Origin: Symbiodinium natans
Taxonomy: Eukaryota > Sar > Dinophyceae > Suessiales > Symbiodiniaceae
Assembly (NCBI GenBank): GCA_905221605.1
Contig: CAJNDS010002255.1
Span: 320,001-384,000, forward strand
Length of the DNA: 64,000 bases
Reading direction: 5' to 3'
Below the pieces are notes generated by a model. That model was not told the origin of the DNA and searched no databases. It saw only the letters and a program-made list of their open reading frames with translations. Shown here in pieces: positions 55,266 through 64,000 of this stretch (position 1 is its first letter; each line of letters begins with the position of its first letter). The position numbers and the translations under genes are program-made.

Positions 55266-55997
55266 TCACTCCAATCTCAGAGGTCTGTTCCCTGTCACAC
55301 ATGTCGAACACGGAGTGATGCATGTCGGGTTGGAGGTAACGGCCGCCACATGCTTGCAGTACACACTGTGATATTTGTCCCCGGACGGGAACACACACAG
55401 TTCTGTGTTGCCCGGCTCTGGCTTACAGTTCCCACACTGCCACATAGTTCGCCATGATCCCTCCATGCGATGACATGTCTGATCGTGATGAAAGATGCCC
55501 TGAGACTCTGAAGCAAAGATGCGTTTGTCCACTCTATCCTTGCAGCTGGAACTTGCATGCTTCTCCCTTGCACCAGCTGCCTTCGGCCTCGCTCTCAACG
55601 ACGATGCCTCCTTTTTACCATCTGGCTCACGAGGGTTCATCTGTTGACTTCTCTCAGGCATAGAGTTGTTTTGGGCACCTTGTGGCTTCATCGTGTCATC
55701 ATCCAGAGGCGGGTTCTGTGTAGCAGCTCTTTGCTGCCCATAGCTCATCCGGAAAAACAATGCCCACGCACAACAGCATGTCATGATCAGCGTACCAACC
55801 AAGATGCCGTTGACAAAGCACCCGATGATGATGATCCATACTGGATCTCAAGTCGGACTAGCAAACATCTGTACAAGCTCGCTGCCCATGAAGGTGGTTC
55901 CCCAAAGCTCTACTGGCCTCGCAGTCTCCACTCCAGAGCTCATCAACGCAAGAATGGCCACTGAAATCGCCACTCTCATCAAAGGATGTGCAACCAT
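55266..55997 (-). CDS. Third ORF of the copia element: signal peptide, membrane segment, paired H/C motifs, one in-frame stop
   Basis: A frame from ATG at 55995-55997 starts with a hydrophobic signal-like segment (MRVAISVAILALMSSGV). It meets TGA at 55848-55850, then continues in the same frame into a 29-residue membrane segment (IIIIGCFVNGILVGTLIMTC), a polar linker and two H-x(3-4)-C...CxxC units (FHHDQTCHRME...CGNC; YHSVYCKHV...CSTC), ending at 55266. The position just downstream of pol suggests an element-encoded accessory or envelope-like protein. With the stop, the product would be cut before the membrane segment unless TGA is read through. The H/C units might bind zinc; this is inferred. 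Confidence 0.6.
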
Positions 55998-56140
55998 GGC
56001 GCCCGAGGGAAAACTAGAAAACTTGCGTTACAAAGAATCGCAAGTGCTGTGCAAACGCACTGTGCAAAACGCACTCTGACTATACTCCTCACATGATTGA
56101 TCATGTGTGGCGTAAGATGAAACCAAATCGGATCCCCCTT

Positions 56141-56760
56141 TCAGTTTGTTGCTTTCAGGGCTTTGACCAACCCTTCTGCCAGCACCTTGCTATACCTCCC
56201 TGTTGCTGTGTAGTCAATGTCATGGAACGAGGCATGTGTCTGGCAACTGCAACTTCCAAACATGTCGAAAAGCTTCTGGGCGCACTCGAGATGTGAACAC
56301 ATGAACCTGAGACGTTTTGACACTGGAAGACCGCTTCGACTCAACACGCCGGTGGCGCACAGCCACACATCTACGGGATACACAAGACCTGAGGCTCGAA
56401 GGACATTCTGTGTTCCCCATCTCTTCCAAATCATGTTTTGCTTTGGCAATTCGAACGTACGTCCATCTCCAAGCCTCAGATACCTCTCTGCAGATCGCAT
56501 CAACGCCTCCCACTCAAGATCAGATTTTGTACATCTTTGCACAAAGTTCCGCAGTGGCGATCCTGAAGAGCAAGGCGTGGACACGTGAACGTGGATCCAA
56601 AGCCCTCTGCTCTTCCAAGCAGTGATGACCTTGATGGTTTCTGCCAACACTCTTGAGGTCTCGGCATTGGCTGTGATCCCGCAATACGGCACCCCAAGTG
56701 ATCCACACACCTGACACAGGGCCGAATCCTCACTGCAAAACACCTCCAGCACTGCCACTT
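56141..56760 (-). other. Added C-terminal domain of pol, methyltransferase-like motifs
   Basis: After RNase H, about 205 residues continue in frame. VAVLEVFCSEDSALC resembles the nucleotide-binding start of Rossmann methyltransferases, and HVHVSTPCSSGSPLRNF places a Pro-Cys pair where C5-cytosine methyltransferases carry their catalytic PC motif. Other motifs of that family were not recognised and the domain is short, so the assignment is tentative. Confidence 0.4.
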
Positions 56761-59700
56761 CATCAGATTCCTTCATGCTCTCTGGAGAAACTCGCAGCTG
56801 TGACAACATGTACAACGCCTCCACATGTCCATCTTGTGTGATGAAGCCTAATCGCGTTCTGTGTTCTTGGAAGAGTCGAGTTCCGAGATTTTTAGTGTAG
56901 AGATCAGCAGCATTCTCCTCGCCTCTCAGCCAACGCAACTTGAGCCGACCTCTCAAGAGATGTTCTCTCATCCATGCCAATCGGATCTCCACATGCCGCG
57001 AACGCTTAGGGACGTCTTCTGCATGAATGACATCCAACGCTGCCTGACTGTCCGTCAACAGTTCAGTGTAGATCTTGTCATGCTGTTCTTCACCACCTTC
57101 GTCCTCTGCATGGGCACTCATCTGCACATCAATTGAACCTTGAAGTTCACCAAAGGCAGTGAAGACACGATCAAGCAAGTGCAAAAATCCGATTGTCTCC
57201 TGTGCAGCATACTGCAACGCATGAAGCTCAGCCTCACAAGATGACAAGCACACCACTCCTTGCACTTTCGCGATCCCTCGCACAAGACCTCCTCCAAAGC
57301 AGATGGCTCCACCTGTGATCCCTCTTCTGCCGATGAACCTGTATGGAGCATGAGACGCATCTGCAAAGACATGCACACCATTCCGCAGCACATCTTCGGA
57401 ACATTCCAAGAACTCACCACTCAACTCCGATGACGGCAAGCGCAGTGCAACATGTCTGTCGGTGTAGAGATAACGTAGAAGTGCCCTCAACGCCGCCTCG
57501 GTGCTCTGTGTCGGCGCAGCTTGTTGCGTACTGATGAGTCCAATCATCAGTTTCAGATCTTGCCTTGTCTGGGCATACCAGAGAACCTTTCCAAGCACTC
57601 TGCGGAATCTGCTGTAGGCCTCCGACGTCAAAACCGGTGCACCTGTTTTCTCCAGTAGACCTGCTAGGTCTGGAACGGCAGTTGTGCCCTTTTGGATGCC
57701 AAACGCATCGAAGCATGATTGCAAGTATTCAGGCTTCACACCTACCTCGACTGCACTCTGCCCCGGCCACCGACGAATGCACCGACCAATGAACTCAACC
57801 ATGCCGCCACCTTGACTGGATGTCTTCACCCTACCTGTCACCTTTACGGTTACTCGCTTCCCGATGGCACTCAAGACCAAGTCTTCAGCCCACTGATCAT
57901 CAGTGACGATTAGCAAATCGTCCACGTAGCATACGATCATCACTCTGCTTGATCTATCCTTGTGCCACACAACACCCGCAAAGAGACATGGCTCACGTGC
58001 ATCACTCAACAGACCTAGTGGACGGATCAACGACGAAAGAAGCTTAAGCCATGCCAACGAAGCATCCCGCAGTCCATTCAATGCGCAATACAGGAAGAAG
58101 AAGATAGCCTGGCCATCTTCCGAACTGATGCTCAGCGGTAGCTTCAACACAACGGGATTCGACTTGGTGTCCAACGGTGAGTTCATGAAAGCATGCCCAA
58201 TGTCTGCCGCACAACCTTGCATGTCACGCGTGGCCATGAAGATCAAGGTGAGCATCATGGCATCATGGCTTGGGGTTGGTGAGCTAAACCCCTGCTTTCT
58301 TGCCGAGCCATGTGCAAGGTCCTTTGCCACAATGCGACACCTGACGCGAGTGGGATTCTTTCTGGCACAAACCCATCGAGCGGGTATAAGTCTCAGCGAT
58401 GGGTTCTTAGCTTTCAGGATCTTCACTTCATGCTCAAGGATTGCCCTGCCTGTCTGACAACGCTCTAAGTTGGTGAGTTCCTCTTGCATCCCGGAGAATA
58501 CAAGATCTCCCGGCAGTTCCTCCAACGTACTGTCGTCTACTCCGGCATCAGGCTTCCAAATCAACACGCGACGTCCTCCCAACATGAAACTCTCACTCTT
58601 CGCGTCCTGACTTCCATCTCGGAATCGAATGCTGTTCACCTCCACATCAAACATGCTCGGACTTGTCACAACGTCGCTCAGCAGAACACTTTCACATGCG
58701 TTGCTGGACCAGCACAAGCCCTCGAGTCGTCTCGGCTCCTGGGGTCCTGAGGCTCGAATCTCATCTTCAAGATCAACAAGCTCAACATCAGGATGCCTCT
58801 TCACCCCCTTTTGCTCTGGTACCCTTGGGCCTGATCCTTGCTCGTCCACTTGCATGTGCTCGGATGACTTGGCGGGCCTGCGCTGTAGCAGTGAAGGTCG
58901 TGATGATGCTGATGGCGATGCTGGCTCAACTACCCGCACACGCTTCAACTCTGGCTCATCACCTGTACTCCCGGAAGCAACACCACGAGTCGACACTTCT
59001 CCACCTGAGCGCTGCTCTCTCTCTGGTCGTGGTTCATGTTCAGAAGATGACGGTGGGCGCCCCTCCATTGGTGCAGGGATCCCCACCGGAATCGGCATCA
59101 CTTCCTCTCGACCTCCGTCCTTCAACACCAATCTCCGCTCATCACTCTCAACATTGGTCTCAAACTGCTGGGACCTTCCTGCCTCAGCCGATCCACTTCC
59201 GGCTTCACGTGATGCATCCAAAGGTGGCTGCATAGCCACTCTAGCACCAGTCATCATGCTCATGCGCTCGACAAGTACCAACACCCTCAGGTTGTCTGCT
59301 CGGACCTGCCTGTGATCTTCACCCGTGGATGACAAGTAGAAGAAATCTGCCACGACTTCACTTTCAAGTCTTCCGTTCACACGCTTGCGATGCTGAAAGA
59401 CCGTTCTGGCAACTTGACAGTGCCTACAGCCAGGATGATACGGTGTGTGTCCTTGCAATCGATGCTGTGCCAACTCTGCTTGTGTCGACCGTGTCACAGG
59501 CGCTACAAGCACTCCACCTTCAGCGGATATCGAGGAGAGGGAAAGTTCGACTTCGTTCGAAGAACCCTGGGAGGGCTTCAACAGTGGTTTCAACCTCAAC
59601 CAGGGAACATTTCCAAACAGTGTGACCTCTTTGGCTGTCAGGCCTGCAGAGGTGGCAAGCGCAATCCCGGCACAATTTTGAGAAAAACTCCAACCGCGAA

Positions 59701-59926
59701 AACAAAGCATGGTCGTGGAAATAATGTTGTGGTTCGTGTCTCCTACCCAAACATTCATGCTTGCTGCATGCCACGTGTTCTCTCCACTCCCGTTCTCGAG
59801 CAGGAGTTCGACGGATATCATCCGTTCACCAAGCATTCGCACAGAGCTGCCGTTCGCTGCAGAAAACTCTTGCCCCACATGCTGTCTCTTCGAGTCATCA
59901 ACGTAGACTCCAAACACATTCCCCAT
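56141..59926 (-). mobile_element. Ty1/copia pol polyprotein with extra C-terminal domain, internally deleted
   Basis: A 1261-codon frame. Residues 1-60 keep only the second half of a retropepsin-like domain (FSAANGSSVRMLGERM); no D-[ST]-G catalytic motif is present. Residues 151-171 hold the HHCC zinc motif (QHRLQGHTPYHPGCRHC), and VVADFFY has the first integrase aspartate, but the second Asp and the Glu of the DDE core are missing: a low-complexity linker follows at residue 235. Reverse transcriptase spans about 475-690 (ADIGHAF; CYVDD at 666-670). RNase H spans about 850-1015 (FADASHA, SSCEAEL, LLTDSQ, ENAADLYTK). Residues 1055-1261 form an added domain (LEVFCSEDSAL; STPCSSGSPLR). The element is probably non-autonomous. 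Confidence 0.92.
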
Positions 59927-61181
59927 CTCTCGCTTCTGCTCTCAGTCCAGCGATCACGAGTGGTTCCAGACAAACAGGCTGTTCAACAGGCAACACCGCG
60001 CTCAACTGCAAACTCTCTCCTACGCTCTCGTCAGCAGCAGCGGTGTTCCAGATCTCATCTGTCCATTGCTCATCCCAACCGTTGCTCCAGCCCTCATCCC
60101 ACACAAACGCACCCCAGCCCTCATCGACCTGCGGATGCTCAGGCACTGGCGGCAAAGATTCCACTAATTCAAACATCTTTCCTTTCTTGCCCTTTCCAGG
60201 ACCTTTTGCTCCCTTTTCTTTGCCCTTTGCCTTTCCTTTTCCTTTATCCTTTCCTTTTCCATCTTTGCCTTTTCCTCGTTCCTTTCCTTTCTCCTTTCCT
60301 TTTCCCTTTCCAGAGGATGAGGCTGAGCCGTGGGCTTTACTGCAATGCGCGCTGATGTGTCCTAGTTCCCCACAAGAAAAACACTTCACCTTGGACATGT
60401 CTGTGCTACAGTTTTCTGTCTTGTGATTCTTCCTACCACAACGACCACACCGTTCAGCACTTACCGCAGAAACTGACACATCATGCCATGCACCGTCATG
60501 CTCATGCCATGCACACTCATACTGTCCGTCATCGTCCCATGCTGTCATATCAAACACCTCATACACTTGTTGCTTCTTTCCTGGTGACAAGTTCAGATCC
60601 AAGAAGAGTCTCTGTTGACGCTCAAAACGAAGAGCTGCACTCCGACATGACTGATACGTTTCTGCTCCCGAGTGATGCAAAACGTACTTCTTCGCTTCTT
60701 CTGGCAAACTCCGCAGCAAAATCACAAGCATGTCTCCATCTCCGATGCTCAACCCTTGCCTGTCTAGTGCTGTTGGCAGCGTGCCCAACAACTTGGCGTA
60801 ACGTGACACCTCTATGTCGATCTTTCTGATCACATCACCGACCATCGTAGCTGCATTCATTTCTGAATTTCTCAAGGCGAATATCCTGTGCAACAGTTCC
60901 GACCGCATCGACAAGGCCTCTGCTCTGCTGCGCAACAAAAACTGCTGAGCCAGCTGCCTAAGCAGCTCGTACCCACAGTTCACATTTCCCAAACTTCTGG
61001 CTGGATCTGCAAGAGACCCATCAAGTGGCAAACCTTCGCTGAATGCCTGTATCATGAGGGTTGCCCTAGCATGGTCCAAGAAAGCTGCTTTCAACAAGCC
61101 ATGCAGCCTCACCGACCGTGTCTTCTGCTCTTCACGCGTGCTCCACTTCTCTGCATGGGTCACAGAGGCTGACCCAACCAT
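59898..61181 (-). mobile_element. Copia gag with two CCHC zinc knuckles
   Basis: A 427-codon frame overlapping pol by 29 bases in another frame. The helical capsid-like region (residues 10-200) includes EVSRYAKLLGTLPTALDRQG and LLRSLPEEAKKYVLHH. Two C-x2-C-x4-H-x4-C knuckles lie at residues 245-258 (CGRCGRKNHKTENC) and 267-280 (CFSCGELGHISAHC), followed by a Lys/Gly repeat tract (GKGKGKEKGKERGKG; DNA 60180-60310). The change of frame at the protease position could be programmed frameshifting or decay; the missing protease motif favours decay. Confidence 0.9.
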
Positions 61182-61380
61182 TTCTCAGATCGCGAAAACA
61201 CATCTCGTGACTCAAAGCTTTGCGTCATACCAGCCAATACCAGCTCCAGGAAGCACACCCGACGTTTGTGGCATGAACTGCTCTCGCCTAGGTCCGACAG
61301 GTACTGGCACCGGCCCAAACTGCACAAAAGTGAGACAATCCAAATGTAAAACCATCAAAAACAAGCTCTGACAACAAAAC
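61182..61380 (-). pseudogene. Frameshifted 5' end of gag
   Basis: Upstream of the gag ATG the same frame reads GPVPVPVGPRREQFMPQTSG then hits TGA. A neighbouring frame carries FESRDVFSRSEKWLG, which matches the gag N-terminus expected before the WSTREEQ segment. Two small indels therefore separate the true gag start from the annotated ATG. Confidence 0.6.
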
Positions 61381-61630
61381 ACATGTCAGATGTACTCGGT
61401 GTTTCGCTCGCTTCGCTCGCACTTGTTCACATTGTGGAAAGACACTTTGCCTTTTCAAAACGGTTCGGTTTGGGCGTCGCGCGCAACATGGACGTCTCAG
61501 CAGTACAGTTGAACTAGTCTCGTCCTACGACCTCGATGCTCAGATTCGGTTGCTGAAAAGCAAAAAGAGGTGCGTTCCAGTGGCTTTCAAACATCTTTGA
61601 AGATGATGAAAAAAACAGCTTGAAACAATG

Positions 61631-61950
61631 GCCCAGACGTGCGTTGTCAGAAATTCATAGTTGCAGGCACCCCCAATTCTGGTCCCCAAACTTGCTCCAT
61701 TTCGCACTTTTGGAAACTGCATTGAGAGAACCAACACACACAACACTCTTTAGTCAACTCGGTTGGTGACTTGGCATGTTTCTTTGTGGGTCCGTCGGTT
61801 CTTGCGGTCGTCGGTTGTCCTGTATCGTGTGTCTCTGTGTTGTGTGTGTTGGTTCTCTCAATGCAGTTTCCAAAAGTGCGAAATGGAGCAAGTTTGGGGA
61901 CCAGAATGGGGTGCCTGCAACCATAAATTTCTAGCAACGCACGTCTGGCC
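61631..61950. repeat. Foldback element, about 110-bp near-perfect arms
   Basis: 61631-61745 (ACGTGCGTTGTCAGAAATTC...GAGAACCAACACACACAACA) is the reverse complement, with few mismatches, of 61838-61950 (TGTTGTGTGTGTTGGTTCTC...AGCAACGCACGT), with about 90 bases between. It lies upstream of the copia gag. Confidence 0.9.
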
Positions 61951-61969
61951 CCCCAAAGAATAATCGAAC

Positions 61970-62430
61970 CGCAATTTGTGTGCTTGGGGTTGCTCCACTT
62001 GGCTGACCACCATGGGGCCCTGGGCTGGTCTTGCATCCGCTCTTGTGTCAAGTTCCCACTGGCTGACCACCATAAGGCGCGCGCTGGCCTTTCCTTTTGG
62101 TAGTCTTTCCCCTCGGAATCGGTAGCTGATGCTACTCGCAGGCTTCCTCCCTGGGAAACTAGGAGGGCTCTGCTGACTGCGGCCCAGGTTATACTTGGGT
62201 ATGTGGCCGGACTAGGCACAGTTGTGCGCCTGGGTGTTGGGAACTTTGGGTCGGGCTTCAACAATCGAGCCGCAAGTTGTGTTGGCTGTTGCTCGGGGTT
62301 GCTCCACTGGCTGACCACCATGGGGTGCCCTGGGCTGGTCTTGCATCCGCTGTTCTTGCTGACAAGTCCCCACTGGCTGACCACCATGGGGCGCGTGCTG
62401 GCCTTACCTCTCCTCTGGGAAAGTTGGCCA
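61970..62430. repeat. Direct duplication, period about 305
   Basis: GGTTGCTCCACTTGGCTGACCACCATGGGG near 61988 recurs near 62300, with CTGGGCTGGTCTTGCATCCG and a second CACTGGCTGACCACCAT in each copy. Confidence 0.85.
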
Positions 62431-62439
62431 CTTTGTATC

Positions 62440-63690
62440 TTCCCTTTTCGCTACTGTGTGCCTGGTGCCTGCCCGTGTTGGTCGGTAACTTCGCTGTCCT
62501 TTTACGATTTACAGCTTTCCGTGCTGACCTTCGTTGCACCAGTGGCTTCATGATGGTGGTTTTGATGATCTGGCAAACTCTCGCATTTTGCGACTCCCCC
62601 GCATGCGCTGCGCTGCTTGATTACACCTGGATTTCTGCGACGACTTCGAGTACTGAGCGCGGGGAACACCTAGACGTTTGGCGCTTTGGTTTTGGCGGGT
62701 TGCTGCGGGTTTTTGTGGTTGTGTTTTGTGGTGGTTTTGGTGTGTGTTTGCTTTGGTTTTCGCGCCTGCGACTGTTTCACCTCTAGTGTTGAGACCCACA
62801 AGAACGGCCTACTGCGCTGCTGATGTAGTAAAGAGGCGACGGTTCAAAAAAAAAGACAGACTTGCTTGCGTGGGACGTGGTCCACTGTGCTGCCGATGTA
62901 GCAAAGAGCAAAAAAAGACTTGGGTGTGGCAATCCATCGCCTACATGCCAGAGTGTAATCCTCCATACCGGCTGGAGCAGGATGCTTTGCCCGGTTCTGA
63001 TGCACGGAGTGTCAACTTTGTCTTTCTGGCTTAGAAGTGGATTCGGATTCGATGAGCAGCTTGATACTGCAGCCTGCAATTGGATTTCCTTGCTGTTGGG
63101 CCTGCGCTCAGTGTGTCTTTGCAAAGCTGACGCGCCTTTGCCACATTGGAAGATGGACAACCGATTGGCGCCCAGCCGTGGACCCCATCAGCTGGAAAGT
63201 GTCCATCGATTCCCTGGAAGGACGGAAGATTTCCCAAAGTGGGCCCGCCGCGAAACGCGCTCTTTCACGGGGATTAGAGAAGCAAGAATGGGGGGCACTC
63301 CGAGAGCGTGCATCCACAGCGGAATTCCAACCTTAAGGTCGAGCAGTTTGAGAAGCTCAATCATTGCTGGGTCTCCGTTGAAGGTTTGAGTAATCCCTCT
63401 GGGCTTGCGGAGTTCCAGGTTCCTGCTGATCCAACTTAGTGCTTGTGGCGAGGAATGTCGCGGGGCACCTTTCCAAAATGAACAGGCTTGTTCTTGCAGG
63501 TTGCAGGCCTTACACCCCGGACAGCGTGCTCTGTACCGCTCATGGCAATAAGTCAGTCCCAGCCTGTGTGATTTGGTCTTCACCTTTGGGCACCAAATCT
63601 ATGACAAGGCGCTTATTGGCTTCGTCTCTCAATATGCCAAAATTGTTTTGCAGATCAAATACCTTCTTCGGTCGAGCTTGCCTGAGGAGG
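62440..63690. other. Ambiguous coding-like region
   Basis: Plus 63080-63330 (TDWRPAVDPISWKVSIDSLE) and minus 63230-63570 (ARCPGCKACNLQEQACSFWK) are both protein-like and overlap, so neither was called. A GATGTAGTAAAGAG/GATGTAGCAAAGAG direct repeat lies near 62822 and 62897. Confidence 0.35.
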
Positions 63691-63990
63691 AACTATGGGT
63701 GTTTTCAAAAACTTCCTTGTCGCTAATTTTGGGGCGCTGAAAAGATACTTTACTGCCATCGCCGCAGCGTGCTCTCGACGGGGCCTACCTTTGGCGTTTG
63801 CGCATTTGTCACGAGCAGAGCATTTCGCTTTCTATACCGTAGTGAGGCTGGGTTTGCCCGAGCGACTTCCTCTTTCACCAGAGGACTCGGGCCGATGATT
63901 TTCCTACACCGCCCTAGCGAGACGGAGTTGGTGCTTGCTTTCAAATGGCAGCCTGTGCGACAGGAGGGATGATTGACAGTCAAGAATACC
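63690..63990. repeat. Interspersed repeat family, copy 4
   Basis: VFKNFLVANFGALKRYFTAI and FRFLYRSEAGFARATSSFT on plus correspond to copies 1-3. It reaches close to the window end. Confidence 0.75.
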
Positions 63991-64000
63991 TGCGTACCCA

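Noticed and set aside
54850-61620. Long terminal repeats of the copia element
   Set aside because: No direct repeat found by eye between the two flanks; a computed self-alignment would be needed. Either the LTRs are lost or they lie outside the compared stretches.

Overview
The window looks like nuclear DNA of a dinoflagellate (Symbiodiniaceae-like; the genus cannot be fixed from sequence alone). The signs are: TTTAGGG telomere-type repeats scattered through the interior; genes cut into very short exons; GT, GC and probably GA splice donors, often with short direct repeats across the junctions; long runs of genes on one strand; a Ty1/copia element with a YVDD reverse transcriptase; a conserved algal plastid-type TPR protein; and recently duplicated tandem exons. 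No prokaryotic operon structure, tRNA, rRNA or CRISPR array was seen.

Layout. From 0.2 to 34.8 kb nearly all coding evidence lies on the minus strand. It comprises an unassigned acidic multi-exon gene (0.2-4.0 kb), a Ser/Thr protein kinase (8.24-15.46 kb), a TPR protein (15.75-17.05 kb), a 479-bp tandem repeat (17.3-18.9 kb), and a large cysteine-rich, probably extracellular protein (25.4-34.8 kb) that may continue into exons at 22.0-25.2 kb. From 35.2 to 41.5 kb the recognisable exons are on the plus strand, split by an AT-rich island (37.3-40.1 kb). From 41.6 to 55 kb the DNA is mostly satellites, foldbacks and decayed retroelement pieces, including a LINE-like zinc-knuckle ORF and a nearly 0.8-kb (ACT)n array. 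From 55.3 to 61.3 kb lies a decayed copia element on the minus strand: gag, a pol with an extra C-terminal domain, and a third ORF with a signal peptide and membrane segment. The last 2.7 kb is repeats.

Main observation. The TTTAGGG tracts are not random. In the kinase gene nine exons can be joined by motif order (HPNI, HRDVKPEN, DFG, KADVFAAG, C-terminal ALNHEFF). Eight of them, from the HRD exon to the stop, join with consistent splice phase apart from one tentative junction. Several introns between them begin with GTTTAGGG-type sequence and/or end with CCCTAAA followed closely by an AG acceptor. Read in the sense direction, exons tend to be preceded by C-rich and followed by G-rich telomere-like repeats, so such introns have complementary ends. 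A second kind of intron carries a compact ~85-115-bp palindrome. Both look like introner-type insertions; one intron, made almost only of telomeric repeat, is flanked by a CAGGAGGA duplication. Gene products are named only where motifs allow; all splice models are read by eye and need RNA evidence.
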